Positions 42,951 through 56,731 of a stretch of 64,000 nt of DNA are shown here, piece by piece (the first letter of the stretch is position 1; each line of letters starts with the position of its first letter). This DNA is from Bathymodiolus brooksi (Eukaryota > Mollusca > Bivalvia > Mytilida > Modiolidae): positions 150,058,196 to 150,122,195 of the forward strand of contig OY804577.1 in assembly GCA_963680875.1 (NCBI GenBank), written 5' to 3'. The position numbers were made by a program, and so were the translations under genes. Under the pieces are notes generated by a model. The model was not told the DNA's origin, ran no database searches, and saw only the letters and a program-made list of their open reading frames with translations.

Positions 42951-45900
42951 GGTGGGATTCCATTAAATCTATCTTCTGACTAAACAGAACGTATACAATG
43001 GTGGTGGGATTCCATTAAATCTATCTTCTGACTAAACTGAAGGTGTACAATAGTGAGATTCCATTAAATCTATCTTCTGACTAAACTGAACGTATAGAGT
43101 GGTGGGATTCCATTAAATCTTTCTTTTGACTAAACTGAACGTATACAGTGTCGGGATTCCATTAAATCTATCTTCTGACTAAACTGAACGTATACAGTTG
43201 TGGGATTCCATTAAATCAATCTTCTGACTAAACTGAACGTATGCAGTGGTGGGATTCCATTAAATCTATCTTCTGACTAAACTGAACGTATACAATGGTG
43301 GGATTCCATTAAATCTATCTTCTGACTAAACTGAACGTATACAATGGTGGGATTCCATTAAATCTATCTTCTGACTAAACTGAACGTATACAATGGTGGG
43401 ATTCCATTAAATCTATCTTTTAACTAAACTGAACGTATACAATGGTGGGATTCCATTAAATCTATCTTCTGACTAAACTGAACGTATACAATGGTGGGAT
43501 TCCATTAAATCTATCTTCTGACTAAACTGAACGTATACAATGGTGGGATTCCATTAAATCTATCTTCTGACTAAACTGAATGTATACAATGGTGGGATTC
43601 CATTAAATCTATCTTCTGATTAAACTGAACGTATACAATGGTGGAATTCCATTAAATCTATCTTCTGACTAAACTGAACGAATACAGTGGCGGGATTCCA
43701 TTAAATCTATCTTCTGACTAAACTGAACTTATACAGTGGTGGGATTCCATTAAATCAATCTTCTGACTAAACTGAACGTATGCAATGGTGGGATTCCATT
43801 AAATCTATCTTCTGACTAAACTGAATGTATACAGTGGTGGGATTCCATTAAATCTATTTTCTGACTAAACTGAACGTATGTACAGTGGTGGAATTCCATT
43901 AAATCTATCTTCTGACTAAACTGAACGTATGTACAGTGGTGGGATTCCATTAAATCTATCTTCTGACTAAACTGAAGGTATACAATGGTGGGATTCCATT
44001 AAATCTATCTTCTGACTAAACTGAACGTATACAATAGTGGGATTCCATTAAATCTATCTTCTGACGAAACTGAACGTATACAGTGGTGGGATTTCATTAA
44101 ATCTATCTTCTGACTAAAATAAACGTATGTACAGTGGTGGGATTCCATTAAATCTATCTTCAGACTAAACTGAACGTATACAGTGGTGGGATTCCATTAA
44201 ATCTATCTTCTGACTAAACTGAACGTTTACAGTGGTGGGATTCCATTAAATCTATCTTCTGACTAAACTGAACGTATACAGTGGTGGGATTCCATTAAAT
44301 CTATCTTTTAACTAAACTGAACGTATACAGTGGAGGGATTCCATTAAATCTATCTTCTGACTAAACTGAACGTATACAGTGGTGGGCTTCCATTAAATCA
44401 ATCGTCTGACTAAACTGAACGTATGCAGTGGTGGGATTCCATTAAATCTATCTTCTGACTAAACTAAACGTATACAATGGTGGGATTCCATTAAATCTAT
44501 CTTCTGACTAAACTGAACATATACAGTGGTGGGATTCCATTAAGTCAATTTTCTGACTAAACTGAACGTATGCAGTGGTGGGATTCCATTAAATCTTTCT
44601 TCTGACTAAACTGAACGTATACAGTGGTGTGATTCCATTAAATCTTTCTTTTGACTAAACTGAACGTATACAGTGGCGGGATTCCATTAAATCAATCTTC
44701 TGACTAAACTGAACGTATGCAGTGGTGGGATTCCATTAAATCTATCTTCTGACTAAACTGAACGTATACAATGGTGGGATTCCATTAAATCTATCTTCTG
44801 ACTAAACTGAACGTATAACAATGGTGGGATTCCATTAAATCTATCTTCTGACTAAACTGAACGTATACAATGGTGGGATTCCATTAAATCTATCTTTTGA
44901 CTAAACTGAACGTATACAATGGTGGGATTCCATTAAATCTATCTTCTGACTAAACTGAACGTATACAGTGGCGGGATTCCATTAATATCTATCTTCTGAT
45001 TAAACTGAACATATGCAGTGGTGAGATTCCATTAAATCTATCCTTTGACTAAACTGAACGTATACAATGGTGGGATTCCATTAAATCTATCTTCTGACTA
45101 AACTGAACGTATACAACGGTGGGATTCCATTAAATCTATCTTCTGACTAAACAGAACGTATACAATGGTGGGATTCCATTAAATCAATCGTCTGACTAAA
45201 CTGAACGTATGCAGTGGTGGGATTCCATTAAATCTATCTTCTGACTAAACTAAACGTATACAATGGTGGGATTCCATTAAATCTATCTTCTGACTAAACT
45301 GAACCTATAGAGTGGTGGGATTCCATTAAATCTATCTTCTGACTAAGCTAAACGTATATACAGTGGTGGGATTCCATTATATCTATCTTCTGACTAAACT
45401 GAACGTATGCAGGGGTGGGATTCAATTAAATCTATCTTTTTACTAAACTGAACGTATACAATGGTGGGATTCCATTAAATCTATCTTCTGACTAAACTGA
45501 ACGTATACAATAGTGGGATTCCATTAAATCTATCTTCTGACTAAACTGAACGTATACAATGGTGGGATTCCATTAAATCTATCTTCCGACTAAACTGAAC
45601 GTATACAATGGTGGGATTCCATTAAATCTATCTTCTGACTAAACTGAACGTATACAGTTGTGGGATTCCATTAAATCAATCTTCTGACTAAACTGAACGT
45701 ATGCAGTGGTGGGATTCCATTAAATCTATCTTCTGACTAAACTGAACGTATACAATGGTGGGATTCCATTAAATCTATCTTCTGACTAAACTGAACGTAT
45801 ACAATGGTGGGATTCCATTAAATCCATCTTCTGACTAAACTGAACGTATACAATGGTGGGATTCCATTAAATCTATCTTTTAACTAAACTGAACGTATAC

Positions 45901-47630
45901 AATGGTGGGATTCCATTAAATCTATCTTCTGACTAAACTGAACGTATACAATGGTGGGATTCCATTAAATCTATCTTCTGACTAAACTGAACGTATACAA
46001 TGGTGGGATTCCATTAAATCTATCTTCTGACTAAACTGAACGTATACAATGGTGGGATTCCATTGAATCTATCTTCTGATTATACTGAACGTATTCAGTG
46101 GTGGGATTCCATTAAATCTACCTTTTGTCTAAACTGAACGTATGTACAGTGGTGAGATTCCATTAAATCTATCTTCTGACTAAACTGAACGTATACAATG
46201 GTGAGATTCCATTAAATCTACCTTCTGACTAAACTGAACGTATACAGTGGTGGGATTCCTTTAAATCTATCTTTTGACTAAACTGAACGTATACAATGTT
46301 TGGATTCCTTTAAATCTATCTTCTGACTAAACTGAACGTATACAATAGTGGGATTCCATTAAATCTATCTTCTGACTAAACTGAACGTATACAGTGGCGG
46401 GATTCCATTAAATCTATCTTCTGACTAAACTGAACGTATACAGTGGTGGGATTCCATTAAATCTATTTTCTGACTAAACTGAACGTATACAATGGTGAGA
46501 TTCCATTAAATCTATCTTCTGACTAAACTGAATGTATACAATGGTGGGATTCCATTAAATCTATCTTCTGACTAAACTGAACGTATACAATGGTGGGATT
46601 CCATTAAATATATCTTCTGACTAAACTGAAAGTATACAATGGTGGGATTTCCATTAAATCTATCTTGTGACTAAACTGAACGTATACAATGGTGGGATTC
46701 CATTAAATATATCTTCTGACTAAACTGAACGTATACAGTGGCGGGATTCCATTAATATCTATCTTCTGATTAAACTGAACGTATGCAGTGGTGAGATTCC
46801 ATTAAATCTATCCTTTGACTAAACTGAACGTATACAATGGTGGGATTCCATTAAATCTATCTTCTGACTAAACTGAACGTATACAACGGTGGGATTCCAT
46901 TAAATCTATCTTCTGACTAAACAGAACGTATACAATGGTGGTGGGATTCCATTAAATCTATCTTCTGACTAAACTGAAGGTGTACAATAGTGAGATTCCA
47001 TTAAATCTATCTTCTGACTAAACTGAACGTATAGAGTGGTGGGATTCCATTAAATCTTTCTTTTGACTAAACTGAACGTATACAGTGTCAGGATTCCATT
47101 AAATCTATCTTCTGACTAAACTGAACGTATACAGTTGTGGGATTCCATTAAATCAATCTTCTGACTAAACTGAACGTATGCAGTGGTGGGATTCCATTAA
47201 ATCTATCTTCTGACTAAACTGAACGTATACAATGGTGGGATTCCATTAAATCTATCTTCTGACTAAACTGAACGTATACAATGGTGGGATTCCATTAAAT
47301 CTATCTTTTAACTAAACTGAACGTATACAATGGTGGGATTCCATTAAATCTATCTTCTGACTAAACTGAACGTATACAATGGTGGGATTCCATTAAATCT
47401 ATCTTCTGACTAAACTGAACGTATACAATGGTGGGATTCCATTAAATCTATCTTCTGACTAAACTGAACGTTTACAGTGGTGGGATTCCATTAAATCTAT
47501 CTTCTGACTAAACTGAACGTATACAGTGGTGGGATTCCATTAAATCTATCTTTTGACTAAACTGAACGTATACAGTGGCGGGATTCCATTAAATCTATCT
47601 TCTGACTAAACTGAACGTATACAGTGGTGG

Positions 47631-48316
47631 GCTTCCATTAAATCAATCGTCTGACTAAACTGAACGTATGCAGTGGTGGGATTCCATTAAATCTATCTTC
47701 TGACTAAACTAAACGTATACAATGGTGGGATTCCATTAAATCTATCTTCTGACTAAACTGAACATATACAGTGGTGGGATTCCATTAAGTCAATTTTCTG
47801 ACTAAACTGAACGTATGCAGTGGTGGGATTCCATTAAATCTTTCTTCTGACTAAACTGAACGTATACAGTGGTTTGATTCCATTAAATCTTTCTTTTGAC
47901 TAAACTGAACGTATACAGTGGCGGGATTCCATTAAATCAATCTTCTGACTAAACTGAACGTATGCAGTGGTGGGCTTCCATTAAATCAATCGTCTGACTA
48001 AACTGAACGTATGCAGTGGTGGGATTCCATTAAATCTATCTTCTGACTAAACTAAACGTATACAATGGTGGGATTCCATTAAATCTATCTTCTGACTAAA
48101 CTGAACATATACAGTGGTGGGATTCCATTAAGTCAATTTTCTGACTAAACTGAACGTATGCAGTGGTGGGATTCCATTAAATCTTTCTTCTGACTAAACT
48201 GAACGTATACAGTGGTTTGATTCCATTAAATCTTTCTTTTGACTAAACTGAACGTATACAGTGGCGGGATTCCATTAAATCAATCTTCTGACTAAACTGA
48301 ACGTATGCAGTGGTGG
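47631..48316 (+). repeat. 343-bp (7-unit) tandem duplication
   Basis: The unusual variant GGGCTTCC occurs at about 47,630 and again 343 bp later (7 x 49). The following units match in order, including CAATTTTCTG and GTGGTTTGATT. It is one of the smallest and cleanest exchange products in the array. Confidence 0.85.
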
Positions 48317-51299
48317 GATTCCATTAAATCTATCTTCTGACTAAACTGAACGTATACAATGGTGGGATTCCATTAAATCTATCTTCTGACTAAACTGAAC
48401 GTATACAATGGTGGGATTCCATTAAATCTATCTTCTGACTAAACTGAACGTATACAATGGTGGGATTCCATTAAATCTATCTTTTGACTAAACTGAACGT
48501 ATACAATGGTGGGATTCCATTAAATCTATCTTCTGACTAAACTGAACGTATACAGTGGCGGGATTCCATTAATATCTATCTTCTGATTAAACTGAACGTA
48601 TGCAGTGGTGAGATTCCATTAAATCTATCCTTTGACTAAACTGAACGTATACAATGGTGGGATTCCATTAAATCTATCTTCTGACTAAACAGAACGTATA
48701 CAATGGTGGGATTCCATTAAATCAATCGTCTGACTAAACTGAACGTATGCAGTGGTGGGATTCCATTAAATCTATCTTCTGACTAAACTAAACGTATACA
48801 ATGGTGGGATTCCATTAAATCTTTCTTTGACTAAAATGAACGTATACAGTGTCGGGATTCCATTAAATCTATCTTCTGACTAAACTGAACGTATACAGTT
48901 GTGGGATTCCATTAAATCAATCTTCTGACTAAACTGAACGTATACAATGGTGGGATTCCATTAAATCTATCTTCTGACTAAACTGAACGTATACAATGGT
49001 GGGATTCCATTAAATCTATCTTTTAACTAAACTGAACGTATACAATGGTGGGATTCCATTAAATCTATCTTCTGACTAAACTGAACGTATACAATGGTGG
49101 GATTCCATTAAATCTATCTTCTGACTAAACTGAACGTATACAATGGTGGGATTCCATTAAATCTATCTTCTGACTAAACTGAACGTATACAATGGTGGGA
49201 TTCCATTAAATCTATCTTCTGACTAAACTGAACGTATACAATGGTGGGATTCCATTGAATCTATCTTCTGATTATACTGAACGTATTCAGTGGTGGGATT
49301 CCATTAAATCTACCTTTTGTCTAAACTGAACGTATGTACAGTGGTGAGATTCCATTAAATCTATCTTCTGACTAAACTGAACGTATACAATGGTGAGATT
49401 CCATTAAATCTACCTTCTGACTAAACTGAACGCATACAGTGGTGGGATTCCTTTAAATCTATCTTTTGACTAAACTGAACGTATACAATGTTTGGATTCC
49501 TTTAAATCTATCTTCTGACTAAACTGAACGTATACAATAGTGGGATTCCATTAAATCTATCTTCTGACTAAACTGAACGTATACAGTGGCGGGATTTCAT
49601 TAAATCTATCTTCTGACTAAACTGAACGTATACAGTGGTGGGATTCCATTAAATCAATCTTCTGACTAAACTGAACGTATGCAGTGGTGGGATTCCATTA
49701 AATCTATCTTCTGACTAAACTGAACGTATACAGTGGTGGGATTCCATTAAATCTATTTTCTGACTAAACTGAACGTATAAAGTGGTGGGATTCCATTAAA
49801 TCTATCTTTTCACTAAACTGAACGTATACAATGGTGGGATTCCATTAAATCTATCTTCTGACTAAACTGAATGTATACAATGGTGGGATTCCATTAAATC
49901 TATCTTCTGATTAAACTGAACGTATACAATGGTGGAATTCCATTAAATCTATCTTCTGACTAAACTGAACGAATACAGTGGCGGGATTCCATTAAATCTA
50001 TCTTCTGACTAAACTGAACTTATACAGTGGTGGGATTCCATTAAATCAATCTTCTGACTAAACTGAACGTATGCAATGGTGGGATTCCATTAAATCTATC
50101 TTCTGACTAAACTGAATGTATACAGTGGTGTGATTCCATTAAATCTATTTTCTGACTAAACTGAACGTATGTACAGTGGTGGGATTCCATTAAATCTATC
50201 TTCTGACTAAACTGAAGGTATACAATGGTGGGATTCCATTAAATCTATCTTCTGACTAAACTGAACGTATACAATAGTGGGATTCCATTAAATCTATCTT
50301 CTGACGAAACTGAACGTATACAGTGGTGGGCTTTCATTAAATCTATCTTCTGACTAAAATAAACGTATGTACAGTGGTGGGATTCCATTAAATCTATCTT
50401 CAGACTAAACTGAACGTATACAATGGTGGGATTCCATTAAATCTATCATCTGACTAAACTGAACGTTTACAGTGGTGGGATTCCATTAATTCTATCTTCT
50501 GACTAAACTGAACGTATACAGTGGTGGGATTCCATTAAATCTATCTTTTGACTAAACTGAACGTATACAGTGGCGGGATTCCATTAAATCTATCTTCTGA
50601 CTAAACTGAACGTATACAGTGGTGGGATTCCATTAAATCAATCGTCTGACTAAACTGAACGTATGCAGTGGTGGGATTCCATTAAATCTATCTTCTGACT
50701 AAACAGAACGTATACAATAGTGGGATTCCATCAAATCTATCTTCTGACTAAACTGAACGTATGCAGTGGTGGGATTCCATTAAGTCTATCTTCTGACTAA
50801 ACTAAACGTATACAGTGGTGGGATTCCATTAAATCTTTTTTCTGACTAAACTGAACGTATACAATGGTGAGATTCCATTAAATCTATCTTCTGACTAAAC
50901 TGAACGTATCCAATGGTGGGATTCCATTAAATCTATCTTCTGACTAAACTGAACGTATACAATGGTGGGATTCCATTAAATCTATCTTCTGACTAAACTG
51001 AACGTATACAATGGTGGGATTCCAATGAATCTATCTTCTGATTATACTGAACGTATACAGTGGTGGGATTCCATTAAATCTACCTTTTGACTAAACTGAA
51101 CGTATGTACAGTAGTGAGATTCCATTAAATCTATCTTCTGACTAAACTGAACGTATACAATGGTGAGATTCCATTAAATCTACCTTTTGACTAAACTGAA
51201 CGTATACAGTGGTGGGATTCCATTAAATCTATCTTCTGACTAAACTGAACGAATACAGTGGCGGGATTCCATTAAATCTATCTTCTGACTAAACTGAAC

Positions 51300-54200
51300 G
51301 TATACAGTAGTGGGATTCCATTAAATCAATCTTCTGACTAAACTGAACGTATGCAGTGGTGGGATTCCATTAAATCTATCTTCTGACTAAACTGAACGTA
51401 TGCAGTGGTGGGATTCCATTAAATCTATTTTCTGACTAAACTGAACGTATGTACAGTGGTGGGATTCCATTAAATCTATCTTCTGACTAAACTGAACGTA
51501 TGTACAGTGGTGGGATTCCATTAAATCTATCTTCTGACTAAACTGAACGTATACTATGGTGGGATTCCATTAAATCTATCTTCTGACTAAACTGAACGTA
51601 TACAGTGGTGGGATTCCATTAATTCTATCTTCTGACTAAACTGAACGTATACAGTGGTGGGATTCCATTACATCTATCTTCTGACTAAACTGAACATATA
51701 CAGTGGTGGGATTCCATTAAATCTATCTTCTGACTATACTGAACGTATACAATAGTGGGATTCCATTAAATCTATCTTCTGACGAAACTGAACGTATACA
51801 GTGGTGGGATTCCATTAAATCTATCTTCTGACTAAACTGAACGTATGTACAGTGATGTGATTCCATTAAATCTATCTTCTGACTAAACTGAACGCATACA
51901 ATGGTGGGATTCCATTAAATCTATCTACTGACTAAACTGAACGTATACAATGGTGGGATTCCATTAAATCTATCTTCTGACTATACTGAACGTATACAGT
52001 GGTGAGATTCCATTAAATCTATCTTCTGACTAAACTGAACGTATGCAGGGGTGGGATTCAATTAAATCTATCTTCTGACTAAACTAAACGTATGTACAGT
52101 GGTGGGATTCCATTAAATCTATCTTCTGACTAAACTGAACGTATACAATGGTAGGATTCCATTAAATCTATCTTCTGACTAAACTGAACGTAACCAGTGG
52201 TGGGATTCCATTAAATCTAACTTCTGATTAAACTGAACGTATACAATGGTGGGATTCCATTAAATCTATCTTCTGACTAAACTGAACGTATACAATGGTT
52301 GGATTCCATTAAATCTATCTATGCTTAACGTATACATTTGTGGATTCCATTAAATCTACCTTTTGACTAAACTGAACGTATGTACAGTGGTGGGATTCCA
52401 TTAAATCTATCTTCTGACTAAACTGAACGTATACAATGGTGGGATTCCATTAAATCTATCTTCTGACTAAACTGAACGTATGTACAGTGATGGGATTCCA
52501 TTAAATCTATCTTCTGACTAAACTGAACGTAAACAGTGGTGGGATTCCATTAAATCTATCTTCTGACTAAACTGAACGTATACAATAATAGGATTCCATT
52601 ACATCTATCTTCTGACTAAACTGAACGTATTCAGTGGTGGGATTCCATTAAATCTATCTTCTGACTAAGCTGAACGTATACAATGGTGGGATTCCATTAA
52701 ATCTATCTGCTGACTAAACTGAACGTATACAGTGGTGTGATTCCAAAATATCTATCTTCTGACTAAACTGAACGTATACAATGGTGGGATTCCATTAAAT
52801 CTATCTTCTGACTAAACTGAACATATACAGTGGTGGGATTCCATTAAATCTATCTTATGACTAAACTGAACGTATACAATAGTAGGATTCCATTACATCT
52901 ATCTTCTGAGTAAACTGAACGTATACAATGGTGGGATTCCATTAAATCTATCTTCTGACTAAACTGAACGTATACAGTGGTGGGATTCCACTAAATCTAT
53001 TTTCTGACTAAACTGAACGTATACAATAGTAGGATTCCATTACATCTATATTCTGACTAAACTGAACGTATACAAAGGTGGGATTCCATTAAATCTATCT
53101 TCTGACTAAACTGAACGTATACAATGGTGGGATTCCATTAAGTCTATCTTCTGACTAAACTGAACGTATACAATAGTAGGATTCCATTACATCTATCTTC
53201 TGACTAAACGGAACGTATACAATGGTGGGATTCCATGAAATCTATCTTCTGACTAAACTGAACGTATACAATGATGGGATTCCATTAAATCTATCTTCTG
53301 ACTAAACTGAACGTATACAATAGTAGGATTCCATTACTACTAAACTGAACGTATACAATGGTGGGATTCCATTAAATCTATCTTCTGACTAAACTGAACG
53401 TATACAATAGTAGGATTCCATTACATCTATATTCTGACTAAACTGAACGTATACAATGGTGGGATTCCATTAAATCTATCTTCCGACTATACTGAACGTA
53501 TACAGTGGTGGATTCCATTAAATCTATCTTCTGACTAAACTGAACGTATGCAATGGTGGGATTCCATTAAATCTATCTTCTGACTAAACTGAACGTATAC
53601 AATGGTGGGATTCCATTAAATCTATCTTCTGACTAAACTGAACGTAAGCAGTGGTGGGATTCCATTAAATCTATCTTCTGACTAAACTGAACGTATACAA
53701 TAATAGGATTCCATTACATCTATCTTCTGACTAAACTGAACGTATGCAATGGTGGGATTCCATAAAATCTATCTTCTGACTAAACTGAACGTATACAGTG
53801 GTGGGATTCCATTAAATCTATCTTCCGACTAAACTGAACGTATACAGTGGTGGGATTCCATTAAATCTATCTTCTGACTAAACTGAACGTAAACAGTGGT
53901 GGGATTCCATTAAATCTATCTTCTGACTAAACTGAACGTATACAATAATAGGATTCCATTACATCTATCTTCTGACTAAACTGAACGTATACAATGGTGG
54001 GATTCCATTAAATCTATCTTCTGACTAAACTGAACGTATACAGTGGTGGGATTCCATTAAATCTATCTTCTGACTAAGCTGAACGTATACAATGGTGGGA
54101 TTCCATTAAATCTATCTGCTGTCTAAACTGAACGTATACAGTAGTGGGATTCCAAAAAATCTATATTCTGACTAAACTGAACGTATACAATGGTGGGATT

Positions 54201-56731
54201 CCATTGAATCTATCTTCTGATTATACTGAACGTATACAGTGGTGGGATTCCATTAAATCTACCTTTTGACTAAGCTGAACGTATGTACAGTGCTGAGATT
54301 CCATTAAATCTATCTTCTGACTAAGCTGAACGTATACAATGGTGAGATTCCATTAAATCTACCTTCTGACTAAAATGAACGTATACAGTGGTGGGATTCC
54401 ATTAAATCTATCTTTTGACTAAACAAAACGTATACAATGGTGGGATTCCATTAAATCTATCTTCTGACTAAACTGAACGTATACAATAGTGGGATTCCAT
54501 TAAATCTATCTTCTGACTAAACTGAACGTATACAATGGTGGGATTCCATTAAATCTATCTTCTGACTAAACTGAACGTATACAATGGTGGGATTCCATTA
54601 AATCTATCTTCTGACTAAACTGAACGAATACAGTGGCGGGATTCCATTAAATCTATCTTCTGACTAAACTAAACGTATATACAGTGGTGGGATTCCATTA
54701 CATCTATCTTCTGACTAAACTGAACGTAAACAGTGTGGGATTCCATTAAATCTATCTTCTGACTAAACTGAACGTATACAATGGTGGGATGCCATGAAAT
54801 CTATCTTCTGACTAAACTGAACGTATACAATGATGGGATTCCATTAAATCTATCTTCTGACTAAACTGAACGTATACAATAGTAGGATTCCATTACTACT
54901 AAACTGAACGTATACAATGGTGGGATTCCATTAAATCTATCTTCTGACTAAACTGAACGTATACAATAGTAGGATTCCATTACATCTATATTCTGACTAA
55001 ACTGAACGTATACAATGGTGGGATTCCATTAAATCTATCTTCCGACTATACTGAACGTATACAGTGGTGGATTCCATTAAATCTATCTTCTGACTAAACT
55101 GAACGTATGCAATGGTGGGATTCCATTAAATCTATCTTCTGACTAAACTGACCGTATACAATGGTGGGATTCCATTACATCTATCTTCTGACTAAACTGA
55201 ACGTAAACAGTGGTGGGATTCCATTAAATCTATCTTCTGACTAAACTGAACGTATACAATAATAGGATTCCATTACATCTATCTTCTGACTAAACTGAAC
55301 GTATGCAATGGTGGGATTCCATAAAATCTATCTTCTGACTAAACTGAACGTATACAGTGGTGGGATTCCATTAAATCTATCTTCCGACTAAACTGAACGT
55401 ATACAGTGGTGGGATTCCATTAAATCTATCTTCTGACTAAACTGAACGTAAACAGTGGTGGGATTCCATTAAATCTATCTTCTGACTAAACTGAACGTAT
55501 ACAGTGGTGGGATTCCATTAAATCTATCTTCTGACTAAGCTGAACGTATACAATGGTGGGATTCCATTAAATCTATCTGCTGTCTAAACTGAACGTATAC
55601 AGTAGTGGGATTCCAAAAAATCTATATTCTGACTAAACTGAACGTATACAATGGTGGGATTCCATTGATTCTATCTTCTGATTATACTGAACGTATACAG
55701 TGGTGGGATTCCATTAAATCTACCTTTTGACTAAACTGAACGTATGTACAGTGGTGAGATTCCATTAAATCTATCTTCTGACTAAACTGAACGTATACAA
55801 TGGTGAGATTCCATTAAATCTACCTTCTGACTAAATTGAACGTATACAGTGGTGGGATTCCATTAAATCTATCTTTTGACTAAACTAAACGTATACAATG
55901 GTGGGATTCCATTAAATCTATCTTCTGACTAAACTGAACGTATACAATAGTGGGATTTCATTAAATCTATCTTCTGACTAAACTGAACGTATACAATGGT
56001 GGGATTCCATTAAATCTATCTTCTGACTAAACTGAACGTATACAATGGTGGGATTCCATTAAATCTATCTTCTGACTAAACTGAACGAATACAGTGGCGG
56101 GATTCCATTAAATCTATCTTCTGACTAAACTAAACGTATATACAGTGGTGGGATTCCATTACATCTATCTTCTGACTAAACTGAACGTAAACAGTGGTGG
56201 GATTCCATTAAATCTATCTTCTGACTAAACTGAACGTATACAATAATAGGATTCCATTACATCTATCTTCTGACTAAACTGAACGTATACAATGGTGGGA
56301 TTGCAATAAATCTATCTTCTGACTAAACTGAGCGTATTCAGTGGTGGGATTCCATTAAATCTATCTTCTGACTAAGCTGAACGTACACAATGGTGGGATT
56401 CCATTAAATCTATCTGCTGACTAAACTGAACGTATACAATGGTGGGATTCCATTAAATCTATCTTCTGACTAAACTGAACGTATACAATAGTATGATTCC
56501 ATTACATCTATCTTCTGACTAAACTGAAAGTATACAATGGTGGGATTCCATTAAATCTATCTTCTGACTAAGCTGAACGTATACAATGGTGGGATTCCAT
56601 TAAATCTATCTGCTGACTAAACTGAACGTATACAGTGGTGTGATTCCAAAATATCTATCTTCTGACTAAGCTGAACGTATACAATGGTGGGATTCCATTA
56701 AATCTATCTTCTGACTAAACTGAACGTATAC
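51300..56731 (+). repeat. Diverged right-hand subfamily of the 49-bp array with a 1559-bp duplication
   Basis: Units here carry variants that are rare or absent to the left: ACAATAATAGG, ATCTGCTG, TTCCAAAATATC and GACTAAGCTG. Two units are shortened to CCATTACTACTAAAC, at about 53,331 and 54,891. That deletion (ACTAC at 53336 and 54895) and TAATAGGATT (53701 and 55260) recur at an offset of 1559 bp. At about 52,319 one unit is scrambled (ATCTATCTATGCTTAACG). Greater divergence at one flank is the pattern expected at an array edge that is homogenized less often. Confidence 0.75.

Larger units (their letters stand above)
13252..56731. repeat. 49-bp satellite array (about 887 copies, 43.5 kb)
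   Basis: Direct tandem array of a 49-bp unit; 13252..13300 is the first copy. The unit reads TGACTAAACTGAACGTATAC, then AATGGTGGGATTCC, then ATTAAATCTATCTTC. Unit starts step by 49 (13252, 13301, 13350). Hand-counted G+C is about 35%. Frequent variants are CAATGG/CAGTGG, GTGGG/GTGAG/GCGGG, TATCTTC/TATCCTT/TACCTTT and ATCTATC/ATCAATC. Some units carry 2-3 extra bases (GTATGTACAG, ATGGTGGTGGG, TTAATATCT). All six frames contain stops within a unit or two, so it is non-coding. Both ends lie inside the window. Confidence 0.98.

Noticed and set aside
13252..56731. Relation to the human GGAAT satellites because of ATTCCATT
   Set aside because: Only eight bases match. The 49-bp unit as a whole has no pentamer structure.
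13252..56731. CRISPR array
   Set aside because: The whole unit repeats with no variable spacers, and the context is eukaryotic satellite DNA. The same applies to the 37-, 38- and 84-bp arrays.
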